Part shown: in pieces, positions 42,479 to 52,411 of the stretch | Numbering within the stretch: position 1 is the first letter of the stretch | Layout: each line of letters begins with the position of its first letter | Assembly: GCF_900167455.1 (NCBI RefSeq) | Contig: NZ_FUWJ01000002.1 | Span: forward strand, 299,584 to 363,583 | Direction of reading: 5' to 3' | DNA length: 64,000 bases | Source: Enhydrobacter aerosaccus | GTDB lineage: Bacteria; Pseudomonadota; Alphaproteobacteria; Reyranellales; Reyranellaceae | Made by a program: the position numbers and the translations under genes | The notes under the pieces: generated by a model | The model's input: only the letters and a program-made list of their open reading frames with translations | Databases searched by the model: none | Told to the model about the DNA's origin: nothing

Positions 42479-43324
42479 TTACTCCGTTGCTGTCACAAGC
42501 TCGCCGCGGGCACCGAGCGCACGACGTCTCTGGATGAAGGCGATCGACGACAAGGCGATCACGATCACGATGAAGGACACGATCGTGGTCACCGCGCCCA
42601 CGGCGTAAAGAGTGGGCGACGTGACGTTGGTGGTCATGGCCCAGATCTCCAGCGGCAATGTGTTCTCGCTGCCCGCCGTCAACGCCGTGCGCGCCAGTTC
42701 GTCGTAGGAAAGGGTGAAACCGAACAGTGCCACGCCGATGATGCCCGGCAGCAGGATCGGCAAGGTGACCTCGCGGACCTTCTGCCAGCTCGTCGCGCCG
42801 AGGTCGGTTGCAGCTTCCTCGTAGGATCGATTGAAGCGGCCGAGGATGGCGAACATGATCAGCAGGCCGAACGGCAGCGTCCAGGTCAGCTGCGCGCCAA
42901 GGCCCGAAACAAACCAGCTCGTCTCCAGACCAAGCAGGCGGAACGTAAGCGCGATGCCGAGGCCCACGAACAGGCCGGGCATGATCAGGCTGGCGATGGC
43001 AAAATAGAAGGCGAAGGCGGAGCCGCGGAAACGGCGGCGGAAAGCCAGTCCCGCCAGAACCGAGACGACGACCGTGATCACTGCGACCAAGACCGCAAGA
43101 CCGATCGAGCGCTGGAACGAGCCGGCGATGTCGCCGACGCGGGTCTGCGAAATGAGCGCCTCGAACCAGTGCAGCGAGACGCCATTTAAGGGAAAGGTCA
43201 TGCCGCCGCTGGGGCCCTGGAACGACAGGATGTAGATCACGATCATCGGCCCATAGAGAAACAGCACGAAGAGCGTGAAGAAGGCGGCGAAGGCGTAGAA
43301 GGTCCAGGGTCGCTTGTCTTCCAT
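42479..43324 (-). CDS. ABC transporter permease, PotC-like
   Basis: The 281-residue product has six predicted transmembrane segments and the EAA-like loop EEAATDLGATSWQKVREVTLPILLPGI, which docks on the ATPase. TLSYDELARTALTAG after it is characteristic of PotC-type permeases. Polyamine-type importer inner subunit. It lies between the PotB-like and ATPase genes with gaps of nine and four bases. Confidence 0.94.
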   Translation of the reverse strand: MEDKRPWTFYAFAAFFTLFVLFLYGPMIVIYILSFQGPSGGMTFPLNGVSLHWFEALISQTRVGDIAGSFQRSIGLAVLVAVITVVVSVLAGLAFRRRFRGSAFAFYFAIASLIMPGLFVGLGIALTFRLLGLETSWFVSGLGAQLTWTLPFGLLIMFAILGRFNRSYEEAATDLGATSWQKVREVTLPILLPGIIGVALFGFTLSYDELARTALTAGSENTLPLEIWAMTTNVTSPTLYAVGAVTTIVSFIVIVIALSSIAFIQRRRALGARGELVTATE

Positions 43325-43333
43325 GGCTTCCTT

Positions 43334-44272
43334 TCAGCCCGCCAGTTCCTTGCGGACGTCCACCAGCCGCAGGATGCCGGCCACCATCAGCGTGACGATG
43401 ATCACCATAATGATGGCGCTGGCCGCGGCGGGCGGATACTGCAGCGCCGCCACCTCGTTCTGCAGCGCGGAGACGACCGAGGCGCTCTGGCCACCGCTCA
43501 TGGTGCGCACCACGAACGAGTCGCCCATGACCAGCGTGACGACGAAGATCGAGCCCAGAGCGATGCCTGTCTTGGAAAGCGGCAGCACGATCTCGGCGAC
43601 GACGCGAAAACGTCCGGCTCCGGCATCGCGCGCTGCCTCGAGCAGGCTTTTGTCGATGCGCGCCATCGAGTTGAAGATCGGCACCACCATGAAAAGGGTG
43701 AAGAGGTGCACGTAGGCCACCACCACGGCGAAATCGGAGAACAGCAGGAATTCGAGCGGCTGGTTGACGATACCCGCTCCTTCCAGCGCCTGGTTGAAGA
43801 TGCCGTTGCGCCCCAGGAAGGGAATCCACGAGATCATGCGGATGATGTTCGAGGTCAGGAACGGCACCGTGCAGATCAGGAACAGCCCGATCTGCCACAG
43901 CAGGCTGCGCACATGGAAGACCAGGAAATAGGCGATGTTGAAACCCAGGATCAGCGTCACCGCCCACACGATCGCCGCGAATTTCAACGAACTCAGATAG
44001 AGCCGAAGCGTCACCTCGGACCGGAACAGGTCGGTGTAATTGTCGAAGATGAAGGCCGGGATGATGTCGCTGCGGTCGAAGTCGAAGAAGCTCACCGCCA
44101 GCACGACCAGCATCGGCAGGCCGAAGAACAACGCCAGGATGATCATGAGCGGCGTGATCTGGAACCACGATGCGAGCTCGCCGGTATTGATCGCGTGCTC
44201 GTCCGCCGCTTCCGCGGCCGCGGGCTCCGCAGCCGCCGCCAGACCGCTGGCCGTCGAGTCGAGGATCGTCAT
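43334..44272 (-). CDS. ABC transporter permease, PotB-like
   Basis: The 312-residue product starts MTILDSTASGLAAAAEPA, with an Ala-rich tail before the first of six transmembrane segments (ITPLMIILALFFGLPMLVVLAVSFFD). The EAA loop is EAARDAGAGRFRVVAEIVLPLSKTGI. The long Ala/Glu-rich N-terminal lead (about 45 residues) is not typical of PotB and may be disordered. Pairs with the PotC-like permease to form the channel of the importer. Confidence 0.93.
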   Translation of the reverse strand: MTILDSTASGLAAAAEPAAAEAADEHAINTGELASWFQITPLMIILALFFGLPMLVVLAVSFFDFDRSDIIPAFIFDNYTDLFRSEVTLRLYLSSLKFAAIVWAVTLILGFNIAYFLVFHVRSLLWQIGLFLICTVPFLTSNIIRMISWIPFLGRNGIFNQALEGAGIVNQPLEFLLFSDFAVVVAYVHLFTLFMVVPIFNSMARIDKSLLEAARDAGAGRFRVVAEIVLPLSKTGIALGSIFVVTLVMGDSFVVRTMSGGQSASVVSALQNEVAALQYPPAAASAIIMVIIVTLMVAGILRLVDVRKELAG

Positions 44273-44286
44273 GGCCAATCCCCCGA

Positions 44287-45591
44287 TCAGGACGAAACGA
44301 ATTCGTTCCAGCGCCTCGTCAGATAGCGGTCTTCGTCCATCACCGTGTTCCAGCAGGCAATGTGACCCATGCGATCCCAGATGGCGCCGCCGTCGCGGGT
44401 GGCGCCCTTCTTCTCCATCAGAGCCCCATACGGGTCTTTGATATCGACCGCGGCCGGCTTGCCGTCGTACCAGTAGTCCCATTCCTCCGCGGTCAGGAAC
44501 TTCTTGGCCGTCGACGGCACCGCCGAATAATAGCCCTGCTTGGCGATGAAGCCGCCCTGCCAGCCCGAGTTGAACCAGTTCATGTACTCGTAGGCGCATT
44601 CGAGCTTTAGCCCGCTGAGATGCGCCATCGGCGCGAGACCCACGGTCCAGCCGCGATAGCCTTCCTTGAGGGGCACAAAGTAGCAATCGATGCCGCGTGA
44701 CCGCACCGCCGTCACGGCCGGCGACCACATCGATTGAATCACGACTTCGCCCGAGGCCATCAGGTTCACCGACTGATCGAAGGTGCTCCAGAAGGACCGG
44801 AAATGGCCGCCTTTCTTGAGATCGATCAAGATCTTGATGGTCTTGTCGATCTCCTCCTTGGTCATGTTGCCCTTGTCGCCGTACTTGAAGTCGCCGCGCG
44901 CCTCGATCGCCATGGCAGCGTCGATCACACCGACCGGCGCATAATCGACCAGAGCCGTCTTGCCCTTGAACTTGGGATCGAGCAGGTCCTTCCAGCTCGT
45001 GATCTTGTCGCGACCGCCGACCAGGTCGGGCCGGATGCCGAGCGTATCGGCGTTGTAGATGGTGGGGATCATGGTCAGCCACTCGGTCGGCTTGCCGGCC
45101 AGTTTCTTGGCATCCTTGCCGTCGTAGAACATGGCCTCGAGCGGTGACAGGCCCTGCGAGGAGACCGGCTGCCCGTTGGGATAAGTACCCTTGGTGAACA
45201 ACGGTACGGTTTCGTCCCAGTATTTGTACTTGGCGACCGGCACCGGCTGCAGCACGCCCTTGCCCACCAGATAGGGCATCTTGGTGCTGTCGATGTTGTT
45301 GATGTCGATGGTGTTGGGTTGCGTCAGCGAGCGGTTGAGCTGCACGTCATCGGTGATCGCCTGCATGACGATCTTGAAGCCAAGATCCTTGGTGGCCTGA
45401 TCGCCGATCTCCTTGATCGCGGCATAGGACCCACCGGCATGGACCAGCGTGACGTCCTTGGTATTCTGCGCCCACACCGTGGGAAATCCGAGAAGGACTT
45501 CGGTGGTTGCCAGCGTGCCGCCGGCCGCTGCTCCCTTGAGGAGCGTACGACGATTCAGGCGACGATGATTTCCAGAAATTTTGCGGGTCAT
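44287..45591 (-). CDS. Extracellular solute-binding protein, PotD-like, Tat-exported
   Basis: The 434-residue product has a twin-arginine signal, R14-R-T-L-L-K19 (NRRTLLKG), followed by a hydrophobic stretch ending PTVWA-Q (cut after residue 41). The mature part resembles PotD-type binding proteins (KDVTLVHAGGSYAAIKEI, GKTALVDYAPVGVIDAAMAI, YEYMNWFNSGWQGGFIA). It should capture a polyamine or related cation in the periplasm and pass it to the two permeases. It is the first gene of the unit. The ATG at 45591 is chosen because the Tat signal follows; the in-frame ATG at 45729 would add 46 foreign residues. Confidence 0.93.
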   Translation of the reverse strand: MTRKISGNHRRLNRRTLLKGAAAGGTLATTEVLLGFPTVWAQNTKDVTLVHAGGSYAAIKEIGDQATKDLGFKIVMQAITDDVQLNRSLTQPNTIDINNIDSTKMPYLVGKGVLQPVPVAKYKYWDETVPLFTKGTYPNGQPVSSQGLSPLEAMFYDGKDAKKLAGKPTEWLTMIPTIYNADTLGIRPDLVGGRDKITSWKDLLDPKFKGKTALVDYAPVGVIDAAMAIEARGDFKYGDKGNMTKEEIDKTIKILIDLKKGGHFRSFWSTFDQSVNLMASGEVVIQSMWSPAVTAVRSRGIDCYFVPLKEGYRGWTVGLAPMAHLSGLKLECAYEYMNWFNSGWQGGFIAKQGYYSAVPSTAKKFLTAEEWDYWYDGKPAAVDIKDPYGALMEKKGATRDGGAIWDRMGHIACWNTVMDEDRYLTRRWNEFVSS

Positions 45592-45731
45592 TCTGCCAGC
45601 TCCCGAGCGGTGTCGACACAAGCTGAGTCCCGACAATGCGACGCAAGAACTGTGCCCGCATTCGTTGAACCATCGTACGATCTCGAACACGCCATCGATT
45701 AAGGCGCGCACGGCCATCACAATGGTCATGG

Positions 45732-45768
45732 GCGAAAAGCAAAGGCGCGCCGCGATGACGGCGCGCCT
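45732..45768 (-). terminator. Intrinsic terminator after the LLM oxidoreductase gene
   Basis: A perfect 9-bp stem AGGCGCGCC (45743-45751) with GGCGCGCCT (45760-45768) encloses an 8-nt loop. Read on the minus strand it is followed by TTTGCTTTT, a broken U-run. It lies about 50 bases after the stop of the oxidoreductase gene at 45817, which should end there. Confidence 0.7.
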
Positions 45769-45816
45769 GCAGATGGTTCAATTTTGAGCGCTCGCGCCTA
45801 ACGAAGGCGCAACGAC

Positions 45817-47031
45817 TCAATCGCCAGCAACGTCACGCGCACCGGGCGTACGCGCCCGGAACTCCTCAGGGACCGCACGGCCGGCGTCGGTAAAGGCCTT
45901 CTGTACCGCCGCCACGTTCGGACCGAAGATGCCCTTGCGATTCGACCGCGCCCATTCGTTGGAAGCGACGATCGTATCGAGTGAGCCTTGGAAGCGCGGC
46001 ATGACATAGCGTGCGAACAGCTCATAGGAGCGCATTGTTGCCTCCCGGCTCGCCCATTCATGCGCTCTGAACAGGATGCCGCCGAAGCCGCCGTTGGAAT
46101 AACCCAGCAGCCGCTCGATGCCGTGCGCCACCGTATCCGGCGTGCCGACCAGCGTAGTGCCCATCTTCACGCCCTCGCGCAGCGGATCGTCGGCGCGGCC
46201 GGGCGGGCGGCCCAGCGTATCCTCGAAATAGGTGACGGTCTCGCGCCGCTCGCCGGCATTCACCTCGCGCAGCGCCTGCTCGTCATCGTCGGCGATATGG
46301 GCGTTGACGACGATGCGCCACTTGGAGCGGTCGGCGGTCTTGCCGTGTTTGGCGGCCGTTTCCTCGTAGATTGCCCATTGCTTGGCCATCGCCTCGGGTC
46401 CACCCGGCAGACCGGCGCCGATTGAGAGCACACCGACCCCATGCTTGCCGGCGGCGATCATGCCCGATGGCGTGATGGTGCTGGCGCAGGCGATCGGGAA
46501 GTGCGGATAGCTGTAGGGCGCCAGATGCAGGCGCGCCTCTCTCAGCTCGAACCAGTCGGTCTTCATCGTGACCGGCTCCTTGCACTCGAGCAAGCGCATG
46601 ATCGCCTCCAGCGACTCCTCCATGCGCCGGCGCTGCGTCGAGGGCTCGATGCCCATCATATAGGCGTCCGACGGCAACGCGCCGGGACCGCAGCCCAGCA
46701 TCGTCCGTCCGCGCGACATATGGTCGAGCTGCACGAAGCGGTTCGCCACCATCAGCGGGTGATGATACGGTAGGCTGGTCACGCCCGACCCGAGGCGGAT
46801 ATAGCGCGTGCGTTCGATCGCGGCGGCCATGAACACCTCCGGCGACGCGATGGTCTCCCACCCGGCCGAGTGATGCTCGCCGACCCATGCCTCGTCGAAG
46901 CCGAGTTCGTCGATCCACTCGATCAGCTCCATGTCGCGCGCCATCGACAAGGTGGGATTCTCGCCCACGCGATGGAACGGCGCCAGGAAGATGCCGAATG
47001 TCAGGCCCTTGTGATTGCCGGTTTGCGCCAT
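45817..47031 (-). CDS. LLM class flavin-dependent oxidoreductase, limonene-monooxygenase-like
   Basis: The 404-residue product is a luciferase-like flavin monooxygenase of the longer group. It shows WIDELGFDEAWVGEHHSAGWETIASPEVFMAAAIERT with the GEHH loop, LPYHHPLMVANRFVQLDHMSRGRTMLGCGPG, and TLVGTPDTVAHGIERLL near the C-terminus. This layout matches limonene 1,2-monooxygenase-like and related FMNH2-dependent enzymes. Substrate unknown. Divergent from the first CoA-transferase gene (83 bases) and followed by a strong hairpin terminator. Confidence 0.93.
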   Translation of the reverse strand: MAQTGNHKGLTFGIFLAPFHRVGENPTLSMARDMELIEWIDELGFDEAWVGEHHSAGWETIASPEVFMAAAIERTRYIRLGSGVTSLPYHHPLMVANRFVQLDHMSRGRTMLGCGPGALPSDAYMMGIEPSTQRRRMEESLEAIMRLLECKEPVTMKTDWFELREARLHLAPYSYPHFPIACASTITPSGMIAAGKHGVGVLSIGAGLPGGPEAMAKQWAIYEETAAKHGKTADRSKWRIVVNAHIADDDEQALREVNAGERRETVTYFEDTLGRPPGRADDPLREGVKMGTTLVGTPDTVAHGIERLLGYSNGGFGGILFRAHEWASREATMRSYELFARYVMPRFQGSLDTIVASNEWARSNRKGIFGPNVAAVQKAFTDAGRAVPEEFRARTPGARDVAGD

Positions 47032-47114
47032 TGTCTCTACCTCCGTTCGCAGGACGGTAGCACGACGGCCGACATTGACCGAGGCCGTTGCCCGCGATAG
47101 GCGAAGAGGCTGTC

Positions 47115-48224
47115 ATGAGCACGGCCGATAGCTTGCCGCTGGAGCGATTCACGATCGTCGAGGTGAATGACCGCGACGTGCCGCTCTGCTTGCGTTTGGC
47201 GTCATCGCTTGCGGCCAAGATCGCGGCCGATCTCGGCGCGACCGTGCTGAAGGTCGAACCGCCTGGCGGCGATCCTGTCCGCCGTGCCCCTCCGCTTCTG
47301 CCGCAGGGCGAAAGCGCCCTGTTCCAGTTCCTCAATACGTCAAAACGGTCACTGCTCCTCGATCTCGCGACCGATGCCGGCCGAGCCGCGCTCGGCAAGC
47401 TGACCGACACAGCCGATGCGGTGCTGTTCGAGGAGCCCGCATCGATCGCATCCCTGGCACGCGCCGGCCGCGCGACGGCGATCGAGATCGCCGCTTTCCC
47501 GCTCGAGATGCAGGCCGCGCATCGCCCCGTGAGCGAGTTCACGATCCTGGCCCTCGGCGGCCTGCTGCACATGGTGGGTGAGCCGGACCGCAAGCCGCTG
47601 CGGCTCGGCGGGCATCAGGCGAGTTATGCCGCCGGTCTCACTGCTTTCACGGGCCTCGCGGCCGCACTCGCCGCCCGTGACGCGGATCGCGCCGCTCCCT
47701 CCATCCGCGTGTCGCTGGCCGAAGTCGTGCAGTGGGTGAATTGGAAAGCGGCGTCGGGTGCTGCCGCCTCCGGCCAGTCACCGGGACGGGAGGGCAAGCG
47801 CTCGGAGTTCCAGATCGTGCCCTGCCGCGATGGCCATGTGGCGGTGGTCTATACCGTCACGCAATGGCCGGCGACGCGGGCGCTGATCAACGATTCCCGG
47901 CTCGACGATCCGAAATTCGCCAATCGTGCTGGCCGACGCCAGCACGTAGCGGCGCTTTACGAGATCATCGCGCCATGGTTCGCCGACAAGACCCGCGCGG
48001 AGATCCAGGTGCTCGCCCAGGCGAAGGGTGTACCGTTCGGGCCGATCTTCGCACCGGCCGAACTCCTGAAGGCCGACCAGTACGTGGCCCGCGGCTTCCT
48101 CGCCGACATGACTCATCCGACGCTCGGAGCGCTGCGGCTGCCGCAGCTTCCCGTGCAATGGAACGGGCGATCCTTCGCACCGCGACCGGCCCCCGAGTTG
48201 CCGAGACCAGGGCTGCCAACATGA
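47115..48224 (+). CDS. CoA-transferase family III (CaiB/BaiF), first of a pair
   Basis: The 369-residue product fits family III CoA-transferases in overall pattern: SSLAAKIAADLGATVLKVEPPGGDPVRRAPPLLPQGESALFQFLNTSKRSLLLDLATDAGRAAL is the N-terminal CoA-binding region, and GVPFGPIFAPAELLKADQYVARGFLADMTHPTLG the C-terminal segment. The catalytic Asp region is not clear and the middle is divergent from typical members. It overlaps the second transferase gene by four bases. A heteromeric pair, as in BbsEF, is possible; that is inference. Confidence 0.88.
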   Translation: MSTADSLPLERFTIVEVNDRDVPLCLRLASSLAAKIAADLGATVLKVEPPGGDPVRRAPPLLPQGESALFQFLNTSKRSLLLDLATDAGRAALGKLTDTADAVLFEEPASIASLARAGRATAIEIAAFPLEMQAAHRPVSEFTILALGGLLHMVGEPDRKPLRLGGHQASYAAGLTAFTGLAAALAARDADRAAPSIRVSLAEVVQWVNWKAASGAAASGQSPGREGKRSEFQIVPCRDGHVAVVYTVTQWPATRALINDSRLDDPKFANRAGRRQHVAALYEIIAPWFADKTRAEIQVLAQAKGVPFGPIFAPAELLKADQYVARGFLADMTHPTLGALRLPQLPVQWNGRSFAPRPAPELPRPGLPT

Positions 48225-49348
48225 CAAAGCGTCCTCTCAGCGGAGTCCGCGTCCTCGATTTCGGTCTGCTGACCGCGGGCGCAAATACCTCAGCGATGCT
48301 GGCCGATCTCGGAGCCGAGGTGCTCAAGATCGAGTCGGGCGCCTATCTCGATCCGTTCCGCGTCGTCGGCAAGATCGACAATGACGATGGCTGGTGGAAT
48401 CGCTCGCCGCAGTTCCGCTTCACAAATCGCAACAAGCGCGGCCTGGCCCTGAATCTCAAGGACCCGCAGGGCCAGCGGGTGATCCGCGCGCTGGCGGCCC
48501 AATGCGACGTGGTAGTCGAGAACTTCCGCCGCGGCGTCCTCGATCGTGCCGGCCTCGGCTACCGGGATCTGAGCGCCGTCAATTCCAGGATCGTCTTTGC
48601 CGCCATCTCGAGCCAGGGCGACACCGGGCCCGAGCGCATGAACGTCTCGTTCGGCAGCACCCTCGACGCCACCTCCGGTCTCGCCGCGCTGACCGGCTAT
48701 GAAGACGAGGAGCCGCGGATTTCCGGCATGGACGTGAACTATCCGGACCAGATCGTGTCCCTGTTCGCGACCGGGATCGTCATCACCGCCATCATGGAAG
48801 CGCGCCGCACGGGCAAGGGTTGCTTCCTCGACTTCTCGCAGCGCGAAGTGGCGTCTTTCACCATCGGCGAGGAGATCCTCGCCGCGGCCGCCGATCCGCA
48901 GCGTCGCTGCCGCCGCCAGGGCAATCAGGCCGAGGGCATCGTGCAGCAGGACACCTATCTCTGCAGTGACGGCCGTTGGATCGCCGTCACCTGCGACAGC
49001 GAGCAGCCGGACCTTGCTGCCTTCTGTGCCGGCCATGCCAGCGCCGATGCCGTGGCCGAGCTCCTGATGCGTGGCATCGCCGCCGCGCCCTGCAACGACG
49101 GGAACGATCTGCTGCAAGATAAGGCGCTTGCCGGCGTGACATTGGCCCGCGACCGGCGCGGCACGTTGGTGAAGGGCCTGCCTTATCGACTCGACGGTAA
49201 GGGCATCGCGGTCGAACGGCCGGCGCCCGATCTCGGCCAGCACACCGACGAAGTATTGCGCGGCCTGCTGGGTTACGACGACGCCATGCTGGACGAACTG
49301 GACAAATCGGGCGTGACCTCCACCACGCCGACCATAGGAGAGGTTTGA
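48221..49348 (+). CDS. CoA-transferase family III (CaiB/BaiF), second of a pair
   Basis: The 375-residue product starts at an ATG inside the stop of the first transferase gene. It shows SGVRVLDFGLLTAGANTSAMLADLGAEVLKIESG, FTNRNKRGLALNLKDPQGQRVIRALAAQCDVVVENFRRGVLDRAGLGY and the GSTLDATSGLAALTGYEDEEP stretch, all hallmarks of the family. It would move CoA between carboxylic acids (for example succinyl-CoA to an aromatic or branched acid). Sequence differs widely from its partner, so this is not a simple recent duplication. Confidence 0.92.
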   Translation: MTKRPLSGVRVLDFGLLTAGANTSAMLADLGAEVLKIESGAYLDPFRVVGKIDNDDGWWNRSPQFRFTNRNKRGLALNLKDPQGQRVIRALAAQCDVVVENFRRGVLDRAGLGYRDLSAVNSRIVFAAISSQGDTGPERMNVSFGSTLDATSGLAALTGYEDEEPRISGMDVNYPDQIVSLFATGIVITAIMEARRTGKGCFLDFSQREVASFTIGEEILAAAADPQRRCRRQGNQAEGIVQQDTYLCSDGRWIAVTCDSEQPDLAAFCAGHASADAVAELLMRGIAAAPCNDGNDLLQDKALAGVTLARDRRGTLVKGLPYRLDGKGIAVERPAPDLGQHTDEVLRGLLGYDDAMLDELDKSGVTSTTPTIGEV

Positions 49349-50328
49349 TGGCGCGCGCCGAAGTGCAGAAGCTGATCGATCGCATGGCGATTCCCGTCAT
49401 CGCCGCGCCGATGTTCCTGGTTTCCAATCCCGCACTGGCGCTCGCCTGCTGTGCCGAAGGCGTGATGGGCAGCTTCCCGGCCCACGGGACGCGCAGCCGC
49501 GAGGAGTTCCGCGCCTGGCTGGACGAGATGGAGGTCGGCATCAAGCGGCTCGAGGACGCCGGGAAGAAGCCTGCGCCGTGGGCCGTGAATCTCGTGGTAC
49601 ATCCCTCGAACGACCGCTATCCGGGTGATCTCGAACTGGTCGAGAGGTACCGGGTCCCGGTCGTGCTGACCTCGAAAGGCGCGCCCGGCGACGCCATCAA
49701 GCGCATCCATGGTTGGGGCGCGGTGGCGTTGCATGACATCGCCAACCGCCGTCATGCCGAGAAGGCGCTGGAGGCCGGGGTCGACGGGGTGATCGCTGTC
49801 GCCGGCGGCGCCGGCGGCCATACCGGCACCATCAACCCGTTTGCCCTCATGAATGAGATCCGCCAGCTCGGCGAGGACTTCGCCGTCGTGCTGGCGGGTG
49901 GCATGTCGACGGGCCGCGATGTGCTGGCGGCGCAGGCGATGGGCGCCGATCTCGCCTATATCGGCACCCGCTTCATCGCCACCCGGGAGGCGATGGCGGC
50001 CGCCGCGCACAAGCAGATGATCCTCGAGACGCGCGCGACCGATGTCTTCCTCACCGCCTCCATCGACGGCGCGCCGGCCAACTGGCTGACGCCGAGCCTT
50101 CTGGCTGCCGGCATCGACCTCGACGTGTTGCGCACGACGCTGCCCGGGAAGATCGTTGCAGCGCAGGAAAACAAGAAGCGCTGGAAGGACATCTATACCG
50201 CCGGCCATGGCGTCGGGAACATCGAGGATATTCCGTCCGCCTCCGACCTCTGCCGCCGCCTGATTCAGCAATATCGCGAGGCGAAGTCGCAGATGAGCGG
50301 TGCGGTCATGCAGCGCGCCGTGGCATAG
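49348..50328 (+). CDS. Nitronate monooxygenase family protein
   Basis: The 326-residue product has the TIM-barrel FMN pattern of NMO/enoyl-reductase-like proteins: [57 protein letters not shown] with the FMN-binding [36 protein letters not shown]. The catalytic His of class I NMO is in GGHTG. It is coupled to the CoA-transferase gene: its ATG shares the last base of that stop (TGATG) and follows AGGAGAGG. It may instead oxidise a different acidic substrate. Confidence 0.92.
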   Translation: MARAEVQKLIDRMAIPVIAAPMFLVSNPALALACCAEGVMGSFPAHGTRSREEFRAWLDEMEVGIKRLEDAGKKPAPWAVNLVVHPSNDRYPGDLELVERYRVPVVLTSKGAPGDAIKRIHGWGAVALHDIANRRHAEKALEAGVDGVIAVAGGAGGHTGTINPFALMNEIRQLGEDFAVVLAGGMSTGRDVLAAQAMGADLAYIGTRFIATREAMAAAAHKQMILETRATDVFLTASIDGAPANWLTPSLLAAGIDLDVLRTTLPGKIVAAQENKKRWKDIYTAGHGVGNIEDIPSASDLCRRLIQQYREAKSQMSGAVMQRAVA

Positions 50329-50381
50329 ACTGGAACCGCTGCTCTGCTCTAGGCTTCGCCCTCCAATTCCAGGAGTTCAGC

Positions 50382-51494
50382 GTGAAAACCAAGGCAGCAG
50401 TTTGCTTCGAGGCCGGCAAGGCGCTCGAGATCGAGATGGTCGATCTGGAGGGACCGAAGTTCGGCGAGGTGCTGGTCGAGATCAAGGCCTCGGGCGTCTG
50501 CCATACGGACGAGTTCACGCGCTCCGGCGGCGATCCGGAGGGGCTGTTCCCCGTGATCTTCGGCCACGAGGGCGCGGGCGTCGTGGTCGATGTCGGTCCC
50601 GGCGTCGTGTCGCTCAAGAAGGGCGATCACGTGATCCCGCTCTACACGCCGGAATGCCGGCAGTGCAAATCCTGCCTGTCGGGCAAGACCAATCTCTGCA
50701 CCGCCATCCGCGGCACGCAGGGCCAGGGCGTGATGCCCGACGGCACGTCGCGCTTCTCGCTCAACGGCAAGAAGATCCATCACTACATGGGCTGCTCGAC
50801 CTTCTCCAACTACACGGTGCTGCCCGAGATCGCGCTGGCCAAGATCCGCGCCGACGCGCCGTTCGACAAGGTCTGCTACATCGGCTGCGGCGTGACCACC
50901 GGCATCGGCGCGGTGATCAACACCGCCAAGGTCGAGCCCGGCGCCAACGTCGTGGTCTTCGGGCTGGGCGGCATCGGCCTCAACGTGATCCAGGGCGCCC
51001 GCATGGTCGGCGCCAACATGATCATCGGCGTCGATCTCAATCCGGCGCGCGAGGAACTCGGAAAGAAGTTCGGCATGACGCATTTCGTCAATCCGGAGAC
51101 GCTGGAGGGCAAGGATGTCGTGGCCCATCTGGTCGAGATGACCGACGGCGGCGCCGACTACAGCTTCGAATGCGTCGGCAACACGAAGCTGATGCGCCAG
51201 GCGCTCGAATGTTGCCACCGCGGCTGGGGCAAGTCGGTCATCATCGGCGTGGCCGGTGCCGGCCAGGAGATCTCGACGCGGCCGTTCCAGCTCGTCACCG
51301 GGCGTCAGTGGCTCGGCACCGCCTTCGGCGGCGCCAAGGGCCGCCGCGACGTGCCCAAGATCGTCGACTGGTACATGAACGGCAAGATCGACATCGACAC
51401 GCTCATCACCCACGTGATGCCGGTCGAGAAGATCAACGACGCCTTCGATCTGATGCACAAGGGAGAGTCGATCCGCAGCGTCGTCACGTTCTAG
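50382..51494 (+). CDS. S-(hydroxymethyl)glutathione dehydrogenase / class III alcohol dehydrogenase
   Basis: The 370-residue product (GTG start behind AGGAG) matches class III ADH in length. Catalytic zinc ligands are C40 (GVCHTDE), H62-E63 (GHEGAG) and C169 (YIGCGVTTG); the structural zinc set is C92, C95, C98 and C106. NAD binding is FGLGGIG (193-199) with D218 at the end of beta-2. Family members oxidise the formaldehyde-glutathione adduct and reduce S-nitrosoglutathione. No separate formyl-glutathione hydrolase lies beside it, so it may serve another alcohol in this catabolic neighbourhood. Confidence 0.92.
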   Translation: MKTKAAVCFEAGKALEIEMVDLEGPKFGEVLVEIKASGVCHTDEFTRSGGDPEGLFPVIFGHEGAGVVVDVGPGVVSLKKGDHVIPLYTPECRQCKSCLSGKTNLCTAIRGTQGQGVMPDGTSRFSLNGKKIHHYMGCSTFSNYTVLPEIALAKIRADAPFDKVCYIGCGVTTGIGAVINTAKVEPGANVVVFGLGGIGLNVIQGARMVGANMIIGVDLNPAREELGKKFGMTHFVNPETLEGKDVVAHLVEMTDGGADYSFECVGNTKLMRQALECCHRGWGKSVIIGVAGAGQEISTRPFQLVTGRQWLGTAFGGAKGRRDVPKIVDWYMNGKIDIDTLITHVMPVEKINDAFDLMHKGESIRSVVTF

Positions 51495-51513
51495 AAAAAC
51501 GGGGAGGAAACCA

Positions 51514-52392
51514 ATGACGGTGCGCACGATCGGCGGCGCCACCATACAGAAAGTCGAAGAGATCTGCGGGCCGGGCTTCAAGCCGGCCCGCATGTTTCCC
51601 AAGTTCGTTCAGGAAGCGTTCGACGCCCAGAAGCACTGGATGGTGCCCGAGCATGTCGAGCCAGGCAGCGATCGGCTGGTGGGCAGCGTCCACAGCTGGA
51701 TCGTGAAGACGCCGAAGCACACCATCCTGATCGACACTTGCCTCGGCAACCACAAGCAGCGCCACAATCCCGGCTGGAACAATCTCGACACGCCGTTCCT
51801 CGAGCGGCTCAAGGCCTGTGGCTGCCCCGCCGAGTCGGTCGACTTCGTGATGTGCACCCATCTGCACGTCGATCACGTCGGCTGGAACACGAAGCTGCAG
51901 GACGGCCGCTGGGTGCCCACCTTCCCCAACGCCCGCTATCTCTTTGCCAAGCGCGAGTATGCCCATTGGGAAAGCGAACGCCGGGCGCAGGGAGCGGGCA
52001 AGGTCAATGACGGCTCGTTCGACGACTCGGTGCTGCCGGTCGTCGAGGCCGGCAAGGCCGTGATGATCGAAACCGACCATCAGCCCGATCCGCTGCTGAC
52101 CTTGAAGGATTATCCCGGCCATACGCCGGGATCGGTCGGCATCAACCTGAAAGATGGCGGCAGGCAGGCGACCTTCTCGGGCGACATCATGCATCACCCG
52201 ATCCAGGTCTATCATACCGACTGGTCGAGCCAGTTCTGCTGGAACCAGGAGCTCTCGGCAAAGAACCGTCGCAAGCTCCTCGAGGACTGCGTGGAGAGCA
52301 ACGCCCTCTTGTGCCCGGCCCACTTCCCCGGCGCCAATGCCGGATACATCAGACCGCAAGGCGACGCCTTCAGGATCGAGTGGGACCGATGA
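51514..52392 (+). CDS. MBL-fold metallo-hydrolase
   Basis: The 292-residue product carries the zinc motif T115-H116-L-H118-V-D120-H121 (CTHLHVDHVGW), with further ligand His/Asp in YPGHTPGSVG and FSGDIMHHPIQVYH. The C-terminal CPAHFPGANAGYI is also seen in quorum-quenching-lactonase-like members of this group. It begins 20 bases after the dehydrogenase stop, behind GGGGAGG. Lactone or ester hydrolysis is a reasonable guess; no signal peptide is present. Confidence 0.9.
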   Translation: MTVRTIGGATIQKVEEICGPGFKPARMFPKFVQEAFDAQKHWMVPEHVEPGSDRLVGSVHSWIVKTPKHTILIDTCLGNHKQRHNPGWNNLDTPFLERLKACGCPAESVDFVMCTHLHVDHVGWNTKLQDGRWVPTFPNARYLFAKREYAHWESERRAQGAGKVNDGSFDDSVLPVVEAGKAVMIETDHQPDPLLTLKDYPGHTPGSVGINLKDGGRQATFSGDIMHHPIQVYHTDWSSQFCWNQELSAKNRRKLLEDCVESNALLCPAHFPGANAGYIRPQGDAFRIEWDR

Positions 52393-52411
52393 CCTACCGG
52401 CGGAGATGGCC

